Part shown: positions 21,176 to 30,137 of the stretch, in pieces
Layout: every line of letters starts with the position of its first letter
How positions within the stretch are numbered: the stretch's first letter is position 1
Source of the DNA: Mycobacterium colombiense
Lineage (GTDB): Bacteria > Actinomycetota > Actinomycetes > Mycobacteriales > Mycobacteriaceae
Assembly (NCBI RefSeq): GCF_001953985.1
Contig: NZ_MBEI01000066.1
Coordinates: 1-64,000, forward strand
Direction of reading: 5' to 3'
DNA length: 64,000 nt
The notes under the pieces: model-generated
The model's database searches: none
Told to the model about the DNA's origin: nothing
The model's input: the letters and a program-made list of their open reading frames with translations, nothing else
Position numbers and translations under genes: made by a program

Positions 21176-22672
21176 CTACCGGGTGAACCGGTAGTCGTCC
21201 AGATCGAATCGCCGGCTGCGCCAGTACACCTCCGGGGTGGTGCCCGGACGCAGCGGCACGTCACCGTTCTTGTCGAAGTAGTAGCTGTTGGCCAGCTGGC
21301 AGCTGTCCTGCCAGAAGATCTGCTTGGGCCGCCGGCGCATCATCTCGGCGAAGTAGCGGTCGTTGGCCTCCTGGGTCACCTCGACCCGGGTCGCGCCGAC
21401 GCGCTTGGCCCGCTTGAGGCAGCGCACGATGTGATGCGTCTGCGCCTCGATCAGCGCGAAATACGAAGAGCCGACGTAACCGTACGGGCCGAACACGGTG
21501 AACAGGTTGGGAAATCCCGGCACCGTGACGCCCTCGTAGGCCTGTAGCCGATGCTCATCCCAGAAACGGCTCAACGACTTTCCGCCGCTCCCGGTCACCG
21601 CGAAGGTGGGCACGTTGTCGGGATCCATCACCTTGAAGCCGGTCGCCAGGATCAGTACGTCGATTTCGTGGTTCTCGCCATCGGTGGTGGCCACCGCGTC
21701 GGGCGTGACCTTGTCGATCGGTTCGGTGACCAGCCGCACGTTGTCGCGGTTGAACGTGGCGAGGTAGCCGTTGTGGAAGCCGGGGCGTTTGCAGCCGACC
21801 GCGTACCGCGGGGTGAGCTGTTCGCGCACGGCCGGATCCTGAACCTGTTGCCGCAGATAGGATTTCCCCAGCGAGGCCATCCTCTTGGCCAGCGGGAGGA
21901 CCGTGAAGTAGTGCGCCGAGATGGGGAAGGTGAGCTCCACGTAGGCCTGGCTGAGCAGGCGCTGCAGGAACTTGCCACCGGGAATTCGCATCGCCCAGCG
22001 CGCCGGCGCCGGCAGCGGGATGTCGAACTTCGGAAAGCACCAGATCGGGGTGCGCTGAAATACCGTGAGCGACGACACGATTGGCGCGATCTCGGGAATC
22101 ACCTGGACGGCCGAGGCGCCGGTGCCGATCACCGCGACGCGCTTGCCGCGCAGATCTTGGCCGTGATCCCACCGCGCGGTGTGCATGGTGATGCCGCCGA
22201 ACGAGTCCACGCCGTCGATGTCGGGCAGGTTCGGCACCGTCAGCACGCCGCAGGCGCTGATCAGAAACCGGGCCGTGATTGCTCCAGCCGGGTCGGTCTG
22301 CACCCGCCACAGGCCGCGCTCGTCGTCATACTCGGCGGTCTGCACCTTGGTGTTGAACCGGATCCGCGAGCGGATGCCGTACTTGTCGGCGCAGTGTTCG
22401 GCGTAGGCCTTGAGCTCTCGGCCCGGTGCGTAGGTCCGCGACCAGTGCCGGCTCTGCTCGAACGAGAACTGGTAGGAGAACGATGGGATGTCCACGGCGA
22501 TACCGGGATACGTGTTCCAGTGCCAGGTGCCGCCGACCCCGTCGCCGGCCTCGATCACCAGGTAATCGGGCAGCCCGGCCCTGTCCAGGTTGATCGCCGC
22601 ACCGATGCCGGAGAACCCGGCGCCGATGATCAGCGTGTGATAGTCGGGGGTTTCGTCTTCGTGCGTCACCAT
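21176..22672 (-). CDS. Flavin-binding monooxygenase, Baeyer-Villiger type (Rv1393c-like)
   Basis: 498 residues. It has an FAD Rossmann motif IIGAGFSGIGAAINL at about 15-29 and an NADPH motif VIGTGASAVQVIPEI at about 177-191. Between them, FGGITMHTARWDH matches the Baeyer-Villiger fingerprint F-x-G-x3-H-x3-W. It likely inserts oxygen into a ketone or oxidises a thio-compound; the substrate is unknown. Such enzymes can activate the prodrug ethionamide. The start ATG is 22672. LipH follows upstream by 10 bases on the same strand, so lipI-lipH-monooxygenase is probably one operon, as in H37Rv (where a P450 is inserted). Confidence 0.93.
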   Translation of the reverse strand: MVTHEDETPDYHTLIIGAGFSGIGAAINLDRAGLPDYLVIEAGDGVGGTWHWNTYPGIAVDIPSFSYQFSFEQSRHWSRTYAPGRELKAYAEHCADKYGIRSRIRFNTKVQTAEYDDERGLWRVQTDPAGAITARFLISACGVLTVPNLPDIDGVDSFGGITMHTARWDHGQDLRGKRVAVIGTGASAVQVIPEIAPIVSSLTVFQRTPIWCFPKFDIPLPAPARWAMRIPGGKFLQRLLSQAYVELTFPISAHYFTVLPLAKRMASLGKSYLRQQVQDPAVREQLTPRYAVGCKRPGFHNGYLATFNRDNVRLVTEPIDKVTPDAVATTDGENHEIDVLILATGFKVMDPDNVPTFAVTGSGGKSLSRFWDEHRLQAYEGVTVPGFPNLFTVFGPYGYVGSSYFALIEAQTHHIVRCLKRAKRVGATRVEVTQEANDRYFAEMMRRRPKQIFWQDSCQLANSYYFDKNGDVPLRPGTTPEVYWRSRRFDLDDYRFTR

Positions 22673-22682
22673 CGTTGCCTGC

Positions 22683-23645
22683 CTAGGGGTGCAGCGCCTT
22701 GTGGAGAGCCGTCAGGCCGCGCTCGGTGGCCTCCGCGGCGGCGGGTATCGCCAGGGCGAAACTGACAAATCCGTGCACGAGGGTGGGTTCGTTGCTCAGC
22801 TCCACCGGCACGCCGGCGGCGCCCAGCAGCTCGGCGTAACGGGCCCCGTCATCGCGCAGCGGATCGTGTTCGGCGGTGCCGATGTAGGCGGGCGCCAGCC
22901 CGGACAGGTTCGCGGCGTTCGCGGGGGCCATGGTGGTGGGCAGCGCCGTCGGGTCCGTGATATCGAGGTCGGGCACGTACCAGGACAGGAACGCGTCGAT
23001 GACCTCACGATTCAGGATCGGGGCCTCGGCATTGTCGGTGTAGGCCGGCAGGGACAGGTCCGCGGTGACCGTCGGGTACCACAGCAGCTGGAAGCGCAGT
23101 GCCGGGCCGCCGTTGTCGCGGGCCAGCAGCGCCGTCACCGCGGCGAGGTTGCCGCCCGCCGAGTCGCCGGCCACCGCGATGTTGTCCGGGTCGCCGCCGA
23201 GCTCGGCCGCGTTCTCGGCGACCCATTGCAGGGCCGCCCAGCAGTCGTCCACGCCGGCCGGAAACGGATACTCCGGGGCCAGCCGATAGCCGACGGACAC
23301 CACGATGGCCTCGGCGCCGACGGCGTGCGTGCGGGCGACCGGGTCGTGGGTGTCCAGGTCGCCCAGGCAGAAGCCGCCGCCGTGGTAGAAGACGACCACG
23401 GGCAGCGGGCTGACGTCGCTGTCGGGCCAGTAGATGCGCACCGGGATGTCGGTGCGCTCGCCGTGGGCGATCGTGCGGTCCTCGATCCGCAGGTTCGGCA
23501 GCATTTTCGGCGGCACCTTGAGCAGCCGGAGCCGCGAGCGGGCGACCTCGACACCGTCGGCCTCGCGGAAGGTCATCGGGAAGGCGTCGAGCAACGCCTT
23601 GAATGTCGGGTCGATCCCGGGCCGGGCGGTGGTCGGCTCGCTCAT
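22683..23645 (-). CDS. lipH: Esterase/lipase LipH (hormone-sensitive lipase family)
   Basis: 320 residues, alpha/beta hydrolase of the HSL family. The oxyanion motif HGGG is at 88-91, the nucleophile Ser162 in GDSAGG, the acid in EHDPLRDDG and the His in LVHGFV. It hydrolyses short acyl esters; a role in lipid turnover is inferred. ATG 23645 (MSEPTTARPG) gives 320 residues, matching H37Rv LipH (Rv1399c, 319); the longer open frame overlaps the end of lipI. No signal peptide. Confidence 0.93.
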   Translation of the reverse strand: MSEPTTARPGIDPTFKALLDAFPMTFREADGVEVARSRLRLLKVPPKMLPNLRIEDRTIAHGERTDIPVRIYWPDSDVSPLPVVVFYHGGGFCLGDLDTHDPVARTHAVGAEAIVVSVGYRLAPEYPFPAGVDDCWAALQWVAENAAELGGDPDNIAVAGDSAGGNLAAVTALLARDNGGPALRFQLLWYPTVTADLSLPAYTDNAEAPILNREVIDAFLSWYVPDLDITDPTALPTTMAPANAANLSGLAPAYIGTAEHDPLRDDGARYAELLGAAGVPVELSNEPTLVHGFVSFALAIPAAAEATERGLTALHKALHP

Positions 23646-23667
23646 GCGTTCACCGTACGCCGCGGGG

Positions 23668-24642
23668 TCACCGGTGCAGGGCGGTTCGCAGCGCGGCCAG
23701 TCCGCCCTCGAGGGCCGCGGTGGCGGCGGGCACCACGCCGGCATAGCCCAGGTAGCCATGCACCAGCGTCTCGGCGTTGTGCACCCGGGCGTCGACGCCG
23801 GCGGCGGTCAGCAATTCGCCGTAGCGGATGCCGTCGTCGCGCAGCGGGTCGTATCCGGCCACCGCGATGTAGGCCGGCGCCAGGTTGCTCAGGTCCTTCG
23901 CCCGACCCGGCGCCATGTCCGACGGCGGATCGGACATGTCGACTTCGCCCGCGTACCAACGAGAGAACTCCGCGACCGCCTTGACGTCCAGGATCGGTGC
24001 GATGGCGTTCTCGGTGAACGACGGCAGCGACGCGTCCCACATGGTCGACGGGTACCACAGCAGCTGGAACACGATCGGCGGGGCGGCGTTGTCCCGCGCC
24101 CGCTGCGCCACCGCGGCCGAGATGGTGCCGCCGGCCGAATCCCCGGCGACGGCGATCCGGTTCGGGTCGCCGTGCAGCTCGGCGGCGTGCTCGGAGACCC
24201 AAAGCGTTGCGGCCCAAGCGTCTTCGACCGCGGCGGGATAGGGGTGCTCAGGCGCCAGCCGGTAGTCGACGGACACCACGATCGCCTCCGCGCCGACCGC
24301 GTGCTGACGGGCGGTGCCGTCGTGGGTGTCGAGGTCGCCGATGACGAACCCGCCGCCGTGGAAATACAGCACGACCGGCGCCGGGGCGCCCTCCGGGTGT
24401 CCGTCGGAATGGCTTGGCGGCCAATAGATCCGGATAGCGATGGCCCCCGCGGGCCCGGGAATGGTGCGGTCCTCGACCCGCAGCTCGGGGTGCAGCGGCC
24501 GGCGCGGCAGATCGCGGAACCGCTGGCGCGCCGCATCGATTCCGTCCTCAGTGGATAGCCGGAAGGGAACCGCATCCAGTACCTTCTGCAGGATGGGGTC
24601 GATAGCGGGTTTCTCGTCGGCTGTGTTATCCAAGCTGGGCAT
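23668..24642 (-). CDS. lipI: Esterase/lipase LipI (hormone-sensitive lipase family)
   Basis: 324 residues, a close paralogue of LipH in tandem (22-base gap). HGGG is at 95-98, Ser169 in GDSAGG, and a C-terminal His in LVHGYLGYA. It is a cytosolic carboxylesterase; the natural substrate is unknown. ATG 24642 overlaps, on the opposite strand, the ATG of the YhhN-family gene (the CATG at 24640-24643 holds both). At least one of these two starts, or its promoter position, must be unusual. Matches Rv1400c (320 aa). Confidence 0.92.
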   Translation of the reverse strand: MPSLDNTADEKPAIDPILQKVLDAVPFRLSTEDGIDAARQRFRDLPRRPLHPELRVEDRTIPGPAGAIAIRIYWPPSHSDGHPEGAPAPVVLYFHGGGFVIGDLDTHDGTARQHAVGAEAIVVSVDYRLAPEHPYPAAVEDAWAATLWVSEHAAELHGDPNRIAVAGDSAGGTISAAVAQRARDNAAPPIVFQLLWYPSTMWDASLPSFTENAIAPILDVKAVAEFSRWYAGEVDMSDPPSDMAPGRAKDLSNLAPAYIAVAGYDPLRDDGIRYGELLTAAGVDARVHNAETLVHGYLGYAGVVPAATAALEGGLAALRTALHR

Positions 24643-25411
24643 GGACGTACCGTACGCACCTCGTCTGGTGGCCGGCGGCTGGGTGGTGGCCGGCTGGGTG
24701 GCCCTCGGCTACGGCATCTACCTGACCGTGCTGGCGCTGCGCTCGCCGCCGGGCATCGAGCTGACCGGGCACTGGGTGCTGCAGCCGGCGTTCAAGGCGT
24801 CGATGGCGTTGCTGCTGACCCTGGCCGCGGCGGGGCACGCCGTCGTCCGCGAGCGGCGGTGGCTGATGCCGGCGCTGCTGCTCTCGGCCATCGGCGACTG
24901 GGTGCTGGCGATCCCGTGGTGGACGCTGTCCTTCGTGGTGGGCCTGGCGGCATTCCTGTTGGCGCACTTGTGTTTTCTGGCCGCGCTGCTGCCGCTGGTG
25001 CCGGCATTCTCGGGGGCGTCGAAGGATGCGCGGCCGTCGACGGTGCGCATCGTTGCGGTGGTCCTGATGTGTGCGGTGTCGATCGCCCTGCTGGCCTGGT
25101 TCTGGCCCCACCTGGGCGCGGAGAAGCTGACGCTTCCGGTGACGGTCTACATCGTGGTGCTGACCGCGATGGTGTGCACGGCCCTGCTGGCGAAACTGCC
25201 GACGATCTGGACGGCGGTGGGGGCGGTGTGTTTCGCGGCCTCGGACTCGATGATCGCCATCGCCCGCTTCATCCTGGGCAATGAGGCGCTGGCGGTGCCG
25301 ATCTGGTGGTCGTATGCGGCGGCCGAGATCCTGATCACGGCCGGATTCTTCTTCGGCCGCGAGCTTCCCGCCGACGCCGCCGGGGACGCCCCGGCGCCCG
25401 CCGAGGACTGA
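24641..25411 (+). CDS. YhhN/TMEM86-family membrane protein (lysoplasmalogenase-like)
   Basis: 256 residues with about seven to eight membrane helices and a short charged tail. The FAASDSMIAIARF segment fits the conserved Ser-Asp motif of the YhhN family, some members of which hydrolyse lysoplasmalogens. The counterpart Rv1401 is annotated at about 200 residues, which matches a start at the Met near residue 56 (MALLLTLAAAGH). The ATG 24641 form adds one well-formed N-terminal helix (WVVAGWVALGYGIYLTVLAL), so I prefer it. It is divergent from lipI with no intergenic space. Role in membrane lipid metabolism inferred. Confidence 0.8.
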   Translation: MDVPYAPRLVAGGWVVAGWVALGYGIYLTVLALRSPPGIELTGHWVLQPAFKASMALLLTLAAAGHAVVRERRWLMPALLLSAIGDWVLAIPWWTLSFVVGLAAFLLAHLCFLAALLPLVPAFSGASKDARPSTVRIVAVVLMCAVSIALLAWFWPHLGAEKLTLPVTVYIVVLTAMVCTALLAKLPTIWTAVGAVCFAASDSMIAIARFILGNEALAVPIWWSYAAAEILITAGFFFGRELPADAAGDAPAPAED

Positions 25412-25490
25412 TTGTCGCCCGTGCCCGGTACGCTGCGGTCCGGACGGTAAACACATTGGATGACAACATGATTCGCGGCCCGGGGACGCG

Positions 25491-27503
25491 GTGAGCCCCA
25501 GCGCGCCTACGCCCGTCGAGGTGGAGCCCATCGCCCGGGTGCTGCCGATGCTGTCGGTCCCGCACCTGGACCGGGAGTTCGACTACCTGGTGTCGGCCGA
25601 GCAGTCCGACGACGCCCAGCCCGGGGTGCGGGTGCGGGTGCGCTTCCACGGCCGGCTGGTCGATGGGTTCGTGCTGGAGCGCCGCAACGACACCGATCAC
25701 CCCGGCAAGCTGGGCTGGCTGGATCGCGTCGTGTCGGCCGAGCCGGTGCTCACCCCGGAAATCCGCCGGCTGGTCGACGCGGTGGCCGCGCACTACGCCG
25801 GCACCCGCCCCGACGTGCTGCGCCTGGCCGTGCCGGCCCGGCACGCCCGGGTGGAGCGGGAAGCCCTGGTCAGCCGCGATCCGGCGGTCCCGGAGCCCGT
25901 CGACCCGTCGGGCTGGGACGGTTATGCCAGGGGCGCTCAATTCCTGGCCGCCCTGGCCGAATCGCGGGCCGCCCGGGCCGTCTGGCAGGCGCTGCCGGGC
26001 GAGTCGTGGACGGACCGCTTCGCCGAGGCCGCCGCACAAACCGTGCGGACCGGCCGATCGGTGCTGGCGATCGTCCCCGACCAGCGCGACCTGGACGCGC
26101 TGTGGCAGGCCGCGACGGCGCGGATCGACGAGGGCAGCGTGGTGGCCCTGTCGGCCGGCCTGGGGCCGGCGGCCCGGTACCGGCGCTGGCTGGCGGCGCT
26201 GCGCGGCTCCGCGCGGTTGGTGATCGGCACGCGCAGCGCGGTGTTCGCGCCGCTGAGCGATCTCGGGTTGGTCATGGTGTGGGCCGACGCCGACGACAGC
26301 CTGGCTGAGCCGCGGGCGCCGTACCCGCACGCCCGCGAGGTGGCGATGCTGCGCGCGCATCAGGCCCGGTGCGCGGCCCTGATCGGCGGCTACGCGCGCA
26401 CCGCCGAGGCCCACGCGCTGGTGCGCAGCGGCTGGGCCCACGACATCGTCGCGGCGCGGCCCGTGGTGCGGGCCGGCGCGCCGCGGGTGATCGCCCTGGA
26501 CGACACCGGCTACGCCGACGAGCGCGACCCGGCGGCGCGCACGGCGCGCATTCCTTCCATCGCGCTGCGGGCCGCCCGCTCGGCGCTGCAGGCCGGGGCG
26601 CCGGTGCTGGTGCAGGTGCCGCGGCGGGGGTACCTCCCGTCGCTGGCCTGCGCGCGGTGCCGGACCATCGCCCGGTGCCGGCACTGCACGGGCCCGCTGT
26701 CGTTGCAGGAGGGCGGCGCGGCGCTGCTGTGCCGCTGGTGCGGCCGCGTCGACCCGACGCGACGGTGTGCGCGCTGCGGGTCGGACGCGGTGCGCGCCGT
26801 CGTCGGCGGGGCGCGCCGCACCGCGGAAGAACTCGGACGCGCGTTTCCCGGCACGTCGGTGATCACGTCGTCGGGTGACGGCGTGGTGCCCGAGGTCGCG
26901 GCCGGCCCGGCGCTGGTGGTGGCCACCCCGGGCGCCGCGCCGCAGGCGGCCGGCGGTTATGGGGCGGCGCTGCTGTTGGACACCTGGGCGCTGCTGGGCC
27001 GCCAAGACCTGCGCGCGGCCGAGGACGCGCTGTGGCGATGGATGTCGGCCGCCGCCCTGGTGCGCGCCCGCGGCGACGGTGGCGTGGTGATGGTGGTCGC
27101 CGAATCCTCGCTTCCCACAGTGCAATCGCTGATCCGCTGGGATCCGGTGGGGCATGCGGAGGCCGAAGTGACCGCGCGGGCCGAAGTCGGCCTGCCGCCC
27201 AGCGTGCACATGGCCGCCGTCGACGGCACGGCCGGCGCCGTGACCGCGCTGCTCGACGAGGCCCGGCTGTCCGACCAGGACTCCTTGCACGCGGATTTGC
27301 TTGGGCCGGTGGACCTTCCGGCCGGTGTGCGCCGCCCGGCCGGAACGCCGGCTGGGGCCCCGGTGACGCGGATGCTGGTGCGCGTGCCCCGTCAGCAGGG
27401 CCTGGCGCTGGCGGCGGCGCTGCGGCGCGGCGTCGGTGTGCTCAGCGCCCGGCAGGCCCATGAGCCGGCCCGGGTGCAGATCGACCCCCTGCACATCGGC
27501 TAA
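25491..27503 (+). CDS. priA: PriA-like primosomal protein, helicase motifs lost
   Basis: 670 residues. It aligns by features with PriA: an N-terminal 3'-DNA-binding domain (VLPMLSVPHLDREFDYLVSAE), a helicase core, and the paired-zinc region with CARC, CRHC, CRWC and CARC knuckles at about 385-430. The Walker A lysine loop is missing: where GxTGSGKT is expected it reads QALPGESWTDRF. The DEEH box is replaced by ADADDS. It therefore should not hydrolyse ATP. It may keep a structural role in restart of stalled replication forks. Start GTG 25491. The same degeneration is known in actinobacterial PriA. Confidence 0.9.
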   Translation: MSPSAPTPVEVEPIARVLPMLSVPHLDREFDYLVSAEQSDDAQPGVRVRVRFHGRLVDGFVLERRNDTDHPGKLGWLDRVVSAEPVLTPEIRRLVDAVAAHYAGTRPDVLRLAVPARHARVEREALVSRDPAVPEPVDPSGWDGYARGAQFLAALAESRAARAVWQALPGESWTDRFAEAAAQTVRTGRSVLAIVPDQRDLDALWQAATARIDEGSVVALSAGLGPAARYRRWLAALRGSARLVIGTRSAVFAPLSDLGLVMVWADADDSLAEPRAPYPHAREVAMLRAHQARCAALIGGYARTAEAHALVRSGWAHDIVAARPVVRAGAPRVIALDDTGYADERDPAARTARIPSIALRAARSALQAGAPVLVQVPRRGYLPSLACARCRTIARCRHCTGPLSLQEGGAALLCRWCGRVDPTRRCARCGSDAVRAVVGGARRTAEELGRAFPGTSVITSSGDGVVPEVAAGPALVVATPGAAPQAAGGYGAALLLDTWALLGRQDLRAAEDALWRWMSAAALVRARGDGGVVMVVAESSLPTVQSLIRWDPVGHAEAEVTARAEVGLPPSVHMAAVDGTAGAVTALLDEARLSDQDSLHADLLGPVDLPAGVRRPAGTPAGAPVTRMLVRVPRQQGLALAAALRRGVGVLSARQAHEPARVQIDPLHIG

Positions 27504-27563
27504 CCTTCACCAACGATTACCCTAGGCGACAATATGTACATGCAATAATCACTTCTTACGACA

Positions 27564-27587
27564 TTAGAGTGTTGCTACACTTTCTAA
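27564..27587. promoter_or_regulatory. Putative MarR operator before the regulator gene
   Basis: TTAGAGTGT (27564-27572) and ACACTTTCTAA (27577-27587) form an imperfect dyad around a 4-base centre, in an AT-rich stretch 46 bases before the MarR start. AGTGT...ACACT is the core. Autoregulation is inferred. Confidence 0.5.
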
Positions 27588-27632
27588 TCCTTAGCCGCCG
27601 AGTGGTTCGGAAACCATCCGGGAAGGGGCGAT

Positions 27633-28118
27633 ATGGCACCCGACAACGCCACAGTTGACGAGTCATTGGACGTCATCACCGATGCCCTGCTGACGGCCTC
27701 CCGTTTGCTGATGGCCATCTCGGCTCGCTCCGTCGGGCAGGTCGACGAGACCATCACCATCGCGCAATTCCGGACGCTGGTGATCCTGTCCAATCGCGGA
27801 CCGGTCAACCTGGCCACGCTGGCCGGTCTGCTGGGCGTGCAGCCGTCGGCCACCGGCCGGATGGTGGACCGGTTGGTCGCCGCCGGGCTGATCGACCGCC
27901 TGCCGCACCCGACCTCGCGGCGCGAGTTGCTCGCCGCGCTCACCACGCGCGGCCGCGACGTCGTCCACCAGGTCACCGCGCACCGGCGCGCCGAAATCGC
28001 GGCCATCGTGGCGAAGATGCCGCCGCCGGAGCGGCACGGGCTGGTGCGGGCCCTGACGGCGTTCACCGCCGCCGGCGGGGAGCCCGACGTCCACCTGGAC
28101 GCCGACATCGACCTGTAG
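27633..28118 (+). CDS. MarR-family regulator (Rv1404-like)
   Basis: 161 residues with a central winged helix (TLAGLLGVQPSATGRMVDRLVAAGLIDR) and a wing with HPTSRRELLAAL. It matches H37Rv Rv1404 in length and position. Rv1404 is reported to repress neighbouring methyltransferase genes in an acid-linked response. Start ATG 27633. A dyad lies in its promoter, and similar half-sites occur upstream of the convergent methyltransferase at 29120-29137, so both genes may share its control. Confidence 0.9.
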   Translation: MAPDNATVDESLDVITDALLTASRLLMAISARSVGQVDETITIAQFRTLVILSNRGPVNLATLAGLLGVQPSATGRMVDRLVAAGLIDRLPHPTSRRELLAALTTRGRDVVHQVTAHRRAEIAAIVAKMPPPERHGLVRALTAFTAAGGEPDVHLDADIDL

Positions 28119-28123
28119 TCGGC

Positions 28124-28166
28124 TGGCGATCGCGAGCGCGGCGGAGCCGGGCGAAGCGGGTCGCCA
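28124..28166. terminator. Possible bidirectional terminator
   Basis: TGGCGA (28124-28129) and TCGCCA (28161-28166) bracket a GC-rich core between the stops of convergent genes (28118 and 28176). There is no T-run, which is common in mycobacteria. Weak evidence. Confidence 0.3.
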
Positions 28167-28175
28167 CCATCGGGT

Positions 28176-29003
28176 CTAGTCGGTCCGCTTTCGGGCGGTC
28201 AGCAGGAGGTACTCCCACTCCATCGTGCCGTCGGCCAGGTGCTGCTGGGCGAGTTCGACGAGCTGAGCGTCCAGCTCGGCCGTGAGCACCCGGTTGTGGC
28301 CGATGTTCGCGTACGCCTCGATCGTCGGGCCGTAGTGCCGCTTGAAGTAGGCGTGCACGGCCTCGGCGCTGTCGAACCGGTTGACCGCCAACATGCCTCG
28401 CGTCGTGGTGATGTGGCCGATCTGGTTGCCCAGCAGCGCCGCGACGTAGCGCGGGCGTCCCCAGAGCGCGGCGGGCGGCACCGGGTGCGACAGGCTCGGG
28501 CGGTAGGGCCGAATGGTGGCGAGCATGCGGCCGAAGAATCCCTCGGGGGTCCAGCTGATCACGCCGATCGTGCCGCCCGGCCGGCAGACCCGGACCAGTT
28601 CGGAGGCGGCGCGCTGCTGATCGGTGGCGAACTGCACGCCGATCGCCGACAGGACGACGTCGAACTCGCCGTTGCCGAACGGCAGCGCGTGGGCATTGGC
28701 CTCTCGGTAGTCGATGGTCAGGCCCCGGGCCTCGGCCCTGATCCGCGACCGTTGCAACAACTCCGGGGTGAGGTCGGTGGAAACGACGGTGGCGCCCGCA
28801 GCGGCCGCCGGCAGTGAGATGTTGCCCGAGCCGGCGGCGACGTCGAGGACCCGCACGCCGGGCCGGATAGCGGTGGCTTCGACCAGCGCGGGGCCCAGGG
28901 GAGCCATCACCTCCTCGGCCATCAGGGCGTAGTCGCCCAACGCCCACACCACGCGGGACGTTGCGGCGGCCGAAGCGTCGTTGATCGGGGTATCGAGGGT
29001 CAT
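28176..29003 (-). CDS. SAM-dependent methyltransferase (Rv1405c/Rv1403c-like)
   Basis: 275 residues, class I methyltransferase. Motif I is VLDVAAGSGNISLPAAAAG (DVAAGSGN at about 54-61), the acidic motif II STDLTPELL follows, and VVLSAIGVQFA fits the post-motif strand. The ending LLLTARKRTD is complete. It resembles the UbiE-like paralogue pair Rv1403c/Rv1405c; only one copy is present here. Substrate unknown. ATG 29003 has AAGGAGG 7 bases upstream. It converges on the MarR regulator, its probable controller. Confidence 0.9.
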   Translation of the reverse strand: MTLDTPINDASAAATSRVVWALGDYALMAEEVMAPLGPALVEATAIRPGVRVLDVAAGSGNISLPAAAAGATVVSTDLTPELLQRSRIRAEARGLTIDYREANAHALPFGNGEFDVVLSAIGVQFATDQQRAASELVRVCRPGGTIGVISWTPEGFFGRMLATIRPYRPSLSHPVPPAALWGRPRYVAALLGNQIGHITTTRGMLAVNRFDSAEAVHAYFKRHYGPTIEAYANIGHNRVLTAELDAQLVELAQQHLADGTMEWEYLLLTARKRTD

Positions 29004-29119
29004 CTAGACCTCCTTGGGAGGGGGGAAGGGGTTGTCTTTCGACCTCGTTGTCGACATGAATCGGCAGTGCGGTTCACACCGGCAGTTGATGGCTTCCGGA
29101 AATAGTAGCCATGGGCAAT

Positions 29120-29137
29120 AGTGTACGCGCGCACTTT
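29120..29137. promoter_or_regulatory. AGTGT/GCACTTT half-sites upstream of the methyltransferase
   Basis: AGTGT (29120-29124) and GCACTTT (29131-29137) resemble the arms AGTGT and ACACTTT of the dyad at 27564-27587. They lie about 117 bases before the methyltransferase start (29003) and 53 before fmt. A second MarR site is possible but the fit is loose. Confidence 0.35.
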
Positions 29138-29189
29138 CGCCCGGCTCGGGCGGGTCGGGCCTGCGTCCGCCGCTTCCTAGACTGGGCCG

Positions 29190-30137
29190 GTGCGCCTTGT
29201 CTTCGCCGGAACCCCCGAACCCGCGCTACCCGCACTGCGCCGCCTCATCGACTCACCGCGTCACGAGGTGATCGCGGTGCTGACCCGGCCCGACGCCGCC
29301 GTCGGACGGCGCGGCAAACCGGAGCCGTCGCCGGTGGCCCGCGAAGCGCTCGATCGCGGAATTCCGGTGCTGCGGCCATCGCGGCCGAACGCGGACGAGT
29401 TCGTCGCGGAGCTGTCGCAGCTGGCGCCGGACTGCTGCGCGGTCGTGGCCTACGGCGCGCTGCTGCGCGACGGCCTGCTGGCCGTGCCCCCGCGGGGATG
29501 GATCAACCTGCACTTCTCGCTGTTGCCCGCGTGGCGCGGCGCCGCGCCGGTACAGGCGGCCATCGCCGCGGGCGACAGCATCACCGGCGCCTCGACGTTC
29601 CAGATCGAGCCGAGCCTGGACTCCGGTCCGATCTTCGGAGTCGTGACCGAGACGATCCGGCCGACCGACACGGCCGGGGAACTGCTTGAGCGACTTGCTG
29701 TTTCGGGCGCGGCACTCCTGTCGACCACGCTGGACGGCATCGCCGACGCGACGCTGACACCGGTGCCGCAGCCCGCCGACGGGGTCAGCATCGCACCCAA
29801 GATCACCGTCGAGCAGGCCCGGGTGCGCTGGGACCTGCCGGCGCTGGTCGTGGATCGCCGCATTCGCGCCGTCACGCCCAACCCCGGCGCGTGGACGCTG
29901 ATCGGCGACCTGCGCATCAAACTGGGGCCGGTACAGGTAGCGGGGGCCTCCGAGCTGCCAGGGCCGTCAGAACCGTTGCCGCCCGGCGCTATTCACGTCG
30001 ACCGCAAGAGCGTCTGGGTCGGCACCGGCTCCGACCCGGTGCGGCTGGACCAAATCCAGCCGCCCGGAAAGAAATTCATGAACGCGGTGGACTGGGCGCG
30101 CGGCGCCCGGCTAGACCCCGCGGTGCGGGCGACATGA
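29190..30137 (+). CDS. fmt: Methionyl-tRNA formyltransferase
   Basis: 315 residues. It formylates initiator Met-tRNA with 10-formyl-THF. The catalytic region NLHFSLLPAWRGAAPVQ (about 107-123, His and neighbouring Asp) and the C-terminal tRNA-binding domain are present. Start GTG 29190 (VRLVFAGTPEP) matches the conserved N-terminus. It overlaps rsmB as ATGA. It leads a four-gene run, fmt-rsmB-rpe-ribG. Confidence 0.96.
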   Translation: MRLVFAGTPEPALPALRRLIDSPRHEVIAVLTRPDAAVGRRGKPEPSPVAREALDRGIPVLRPSRPNADEFVAELSQLAPDCCAVVAYGALLRDGLLAVPPRGWINLHFSLLPAWRGAAPVQAAIAAGDSITGASTFQIEPSLDSGPIFGVVTETIRPTDTAGELLERLAVSGAALLSTTLDGIADATLTPVPQPADGVSIAPKITVEQARVRWDLPALVVDRRIRAVTPNPGAWTLIGDLRIKLGPVQVAGASELPGPSEPLPPGAIHVDRKSVWVGTGSDPVRLDQIQPPGKKFMNAVDWARGARLDPAVRAT

